Shown here one piece after another: positions 53,185 to 54,677 of a stretch of DNA of 54,677 nt (position 1 is its first letter; every line of letters starts with the position of its first letter). The notes beneath the pieces were generated by a model. That model was not told where the DNA came from and did not search any database. It worked only from the letters and a program-made list of their open reading frames with translations. A program made the translations under genes and the position numbers. Source of the stretch: JAWXBG01 sp044375415 (GTDB lineage: Bacteria; Bacteroidota; Bacteroidia; Flavobacteriales_D; Sanyastnellaceae); contig JBILMS010000016.1 of assembly GCA_044375415.1 (NCBI GenBank), positions 1 through 54,677 on the forward strand, written 5' to 3'.

Positions 53185-53217
53185 CGAAAATAGATATTTT
53201 TTGAAGTGTGGAACAAA
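53185..53217 (-). promoter_or_regulatory. Promoter of tRNA-Phe (TTTG-21 nt-TATTTTCG)
   Basis: On the minus strand TTTG (53214-53217) is followed after exactly 21 nt by TATTTTCG (53185-53192), one mismatch from TAnnTTTG. It lies 18 nt before the tRNA 5' end (53166). The spacing equals that of the promoter at 53481-53513, which supports both. Confidence 0.7.
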
Positions 53218-53480
53218 CATTTGAAGAATTCTCGAAAAAAAGTCGACTTCTACTTTTTTTGGTTGAGATGAGCTGCCGTTTACTCATTGAGATTGCCCGA
53301 CTGCTAAAAATCACCCGTTTGGGGGAGAAGGGCAGTTCAAAGTAATCCAATTCCTATGTAAGTCATTGATAAACAAGCGGTTTTTTGTCAACGTTATAGG
53401 CATATCCATGCCTGTTTTATAGATGAAACCTCGCTTTTACTCGATGAATTACATTAATGTTTCGATTTTTCAAAAATAAA

Positions 53481-53513
53481 TTTGCGAAAGTGAAGCCGAC
53501 CGCTTTATTTTTG
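53481..53513 (+). promoter_or_regulatory. Consensus Bacteroidetes promoter (TTTG-21 nt-TATTTTTG)
   Basis: A -33 TTTG (53481-53484), 21 nt, and a -7 TATTTTTG (53506-53513) form a full consensus match, the best in the window. It drives the secreted Cys-repeat gene at 53562; the predicted leader is about 42 nt. The rest of the 53218-53480 gap shows nothing coding. Confidence 0.85.
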
Positions 53514-53561
53514 CGCCTTTACTTGCTAAACAATAGTTTGAATTAACCAAAACACTCAAAA

Positions 53562-54677
53562 ATGAGAAAATTATTACGTGCTTTAGTTGCCGTGCTCGCA
53601 GTCTGTTGTGGCTCGGCCAACGCTCAGCTTGTTGATGTGATTAATGAGGTTCATTCGACAGGTGCAGGCATTGTTACGTATCCGGCGGGTCACACGACCT
53701 ACAGGATATACGCTCGCTTGCAGGACTCGAATGACTTCTTTTCTGCTTGTTACGGTATCAGTGACCCCGGTCAAGTTCACATCCTCCGAATCGGTGATAC
53801 CGAAGAGGCAGGAGTGAACCCAACCACCATTTGGAACTCAGGTTTCGCTGGTGTGACCGGTCCGGATATCAATCCTGCTTTCTGTGGAATCTTCGCTGAA
53901 GTTTGCTCAGATTCTTTTATTACAATTGGTAGGGCTTCTAGCGCTGATCCCGGAAACGCGATCAACGTTTTGACTAATCCTGCCGGGCAAATTGCTCCTT
54001 CATTCGGAACTGCTGCCGGAGCTGCTGCTCCTGCTGCAATGATTGATGATGGTGCATGGTTTGCTCTTAATGGTGACGTGAACGGTTTGCCAGTTGGTCC
54101 TGAGAAGCGTGTGCTACTTGCACAAGTTACTTGTCCAACAGGTACTCTTCGTTACCAGTTGAACCTTCAGATCTTCAATGCTTCTATTGGTGATGATCAG
54201 TATCTATATGCGCACACCTTCACAGGTGACCCAGTAGGTGCGATCGGACCATACGCTGAATTGGACGGTACTTGTATGGGTCTTGTATTCCCTGAACCTG
54301 CTGTTTGTAATCAGGTTACCGGTTGTACTGATGCGACCGCTTGTAACTTCAACTCAGCCGCTACGTCTGATGATGGTTCTTGTACATACCCAGGTTGTAC
54401 AGATCCAACGGCACTCAACTATAACGCTAATGCAGGTTGTGATGATGGGTCGTGTGTAGCTGTTGTAAACGGTTGTACCGATGCTACAGCTTGTAACTTC
54501 AATCCTTCTGCTAACGTGGAAAACGGATCATGTACTTACCCAGGTTGTACTAATCCAAACTCTTTAAACTACAACGCTAACGCCGGTTGCGATGACGGAT
54601 CTTGTATCCTTATTGTAAATGGTTGTACGGATGCTACTGCTTGTAACTACGATGCAGCGGCTAACGTAGATAATGGA
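53562..54677 (+). CDS. Secreted protein with Cys-rich GCTDxTACN repeats (partial, runs off window)
   Basis: This gene opens at ATG 53562 and runs in frame to the window end without a stop (372 codons seen). It has a signal peptide (MRKLLRALVAVLAVCCGSANAQ), a beta-rich N-terminal domain of about 250 residues ('TTYRIYARLQDSNDFF', 'GPDINPAFCGIF', 'VLLAQVTCPTGTLRYQLNLQ'), then at least four full Cys-rich repeats and part of a fifth ('GCTDATACNFNSAAT', 'GCTDPTALNYNANAGCDDGSC', 'GCTDATACNFNPSAN'; two alternating unit types). This is the same repeat family as the 21887-24721 gene. Codons such as AAC, GGT and CGT are more frequent than elsewhere in the window, and the promoter is full consensus, so high expression is likely. 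The C-terminus is outside the window. Confidence 0.9.
   Translation, partial: MRKLLRALVAVLAVCCGSANAQLVDVINEVHSTGAGIVTYPAGHTTYRIYARLQDSNDFFSACYGISDPGQVHILRIGDTEEAGVNPTTIWNSGFAGVTGPDINPAFCGIFAEVCSDSFITIGRASSADPGNAINVLTNPAGQIAPSFGTAAGAAAPAAMIDDGAWFALNGDVNGLPVGPEKRVLLAQVTCPTGTLRYQLNLQIFNASIGDDQYLYAHTFTGDPVGAIGPYAELDGTCMGLVFPEPAVCNQVTGCTDATACNFNSAATSDDGSCTYPGCTDPTALNYNANAGCDDGSCVAVVNGCTDATACNFNPSANVENGSCTYPGCTNPNSLNYNANAGCDDGSCILIVNGCTDATACNYDAAANVDNG

Overview
The window looks like a chromosomal segment of a Bacteroidota bacterium, most likely from Flavobacteriia (Flavobacteriales-like). The evidence is: type IX secretion system (T9SS) sorting domains on several secreted proteins, a PorP/SprF-like outer-membrane protein, SusC-style TonB receptor architecture with an N-terminal carboxypeptidase-regulatory-like domain, a Bacteroidetes-type FtsZ C-terminus, a bacterial geranylgeranylglyceryl-phosphate synthase, a kynurenine 3-monooxygenase, and promoters of the Bacteroidetes form (TTTG, about 21 nt, TAnnTTTG). 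No phage, IS element, CRISPR array or integrase was found. The genus cannot be named from the sequence.

Layout. 1-5.4 kb: xseB/xseA (exonuclease VII), a DUF1348 protein, a frameshifted T9SS-secreted protein and a UMF1-type MFS transporter. 5.35-6.0 kb: a gene-free stretch with several perfect hairpins, then a promoter and a TPP riboswitch that lead into a TonB-dependent receptor, a probable thiamin importer. 8.7-10.1 kb: repeat-rich, gene-poor DNA that brackets a small frameshifted gene with direct repeats. 10.1-12.8 kb: divergent GGGP synthase and ftsZ. 13-17.7 kb (minus strand): a secreted peptidylarginine/agmatine-deiminase-like T9SS cargo, a small membrane protein and a DUF5686 outer-membrane protein. 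17.8-21.4 kb (plus): an orphan radical SAM/SPASM protein, a Cys/Met-metabolism PLP enzyme and kmo. 21.9-24.7 kb: a 944-residue secreted protein with 15 Cys-rich repeats and a dockerin-like end. 24.9-25.06 kb: a composite palindrome. 25.2-27.1 kb: methionine aminotransferase plus omega-amidase. 27.1-31.8 kb (minus): a tightly overlapped four-gene T9SS cassette (coat/adhesin-like protein, type B CTD protein, PorP/SprF, PD40-OmpA). 32-35.7 kb: lipoprotein and MltF-like transglycosylase, a T9SS cargo, ACP phosphodiesterase. 35.8-37.5 kb: a LytS/LytR-type two-component pair. 37.6-42.0 kb: a giant PD40/PKD/OmpA protein with seven SPOR-like repeats. 42.2-44.7 kb: phosphoglucosamine mutase family enzyme and cysteine desulfurase. 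44.8-52.0 kb: the conserved RDD / SpoIIM / DUF4129 / DUF4350 / MoxR / DUF58 envelope cluster. 52-53.2 kb: aroB and tRNA-Phe with its own promoter and terminator. The window ends inside a strongly promoted secreted protein carrying the same Cys-rich repeat family as the 21.9 kb gene.

Themes. Much of the coding capacity goes to the cell surface: T9SS cargos, outer-membrane proteins, OmpA-domain envelope anchors and nutrient uptake. Housekeeping genes are scattered singly between them. Several genes have a TAnnTTTG -7 element only 4-6 nt before the start codon, which suggests leaderless transcripts. Two genes carry single-base frameshifts with intact reading frame on both sides. The least explained items are the seven-SPOR OmpA protein with Asp-to-Cys in its peptidoglycan-binding motif, the secreted deiminase, the two Cys-rich repeat proteins and the nested palindrome at 24.9 kb.
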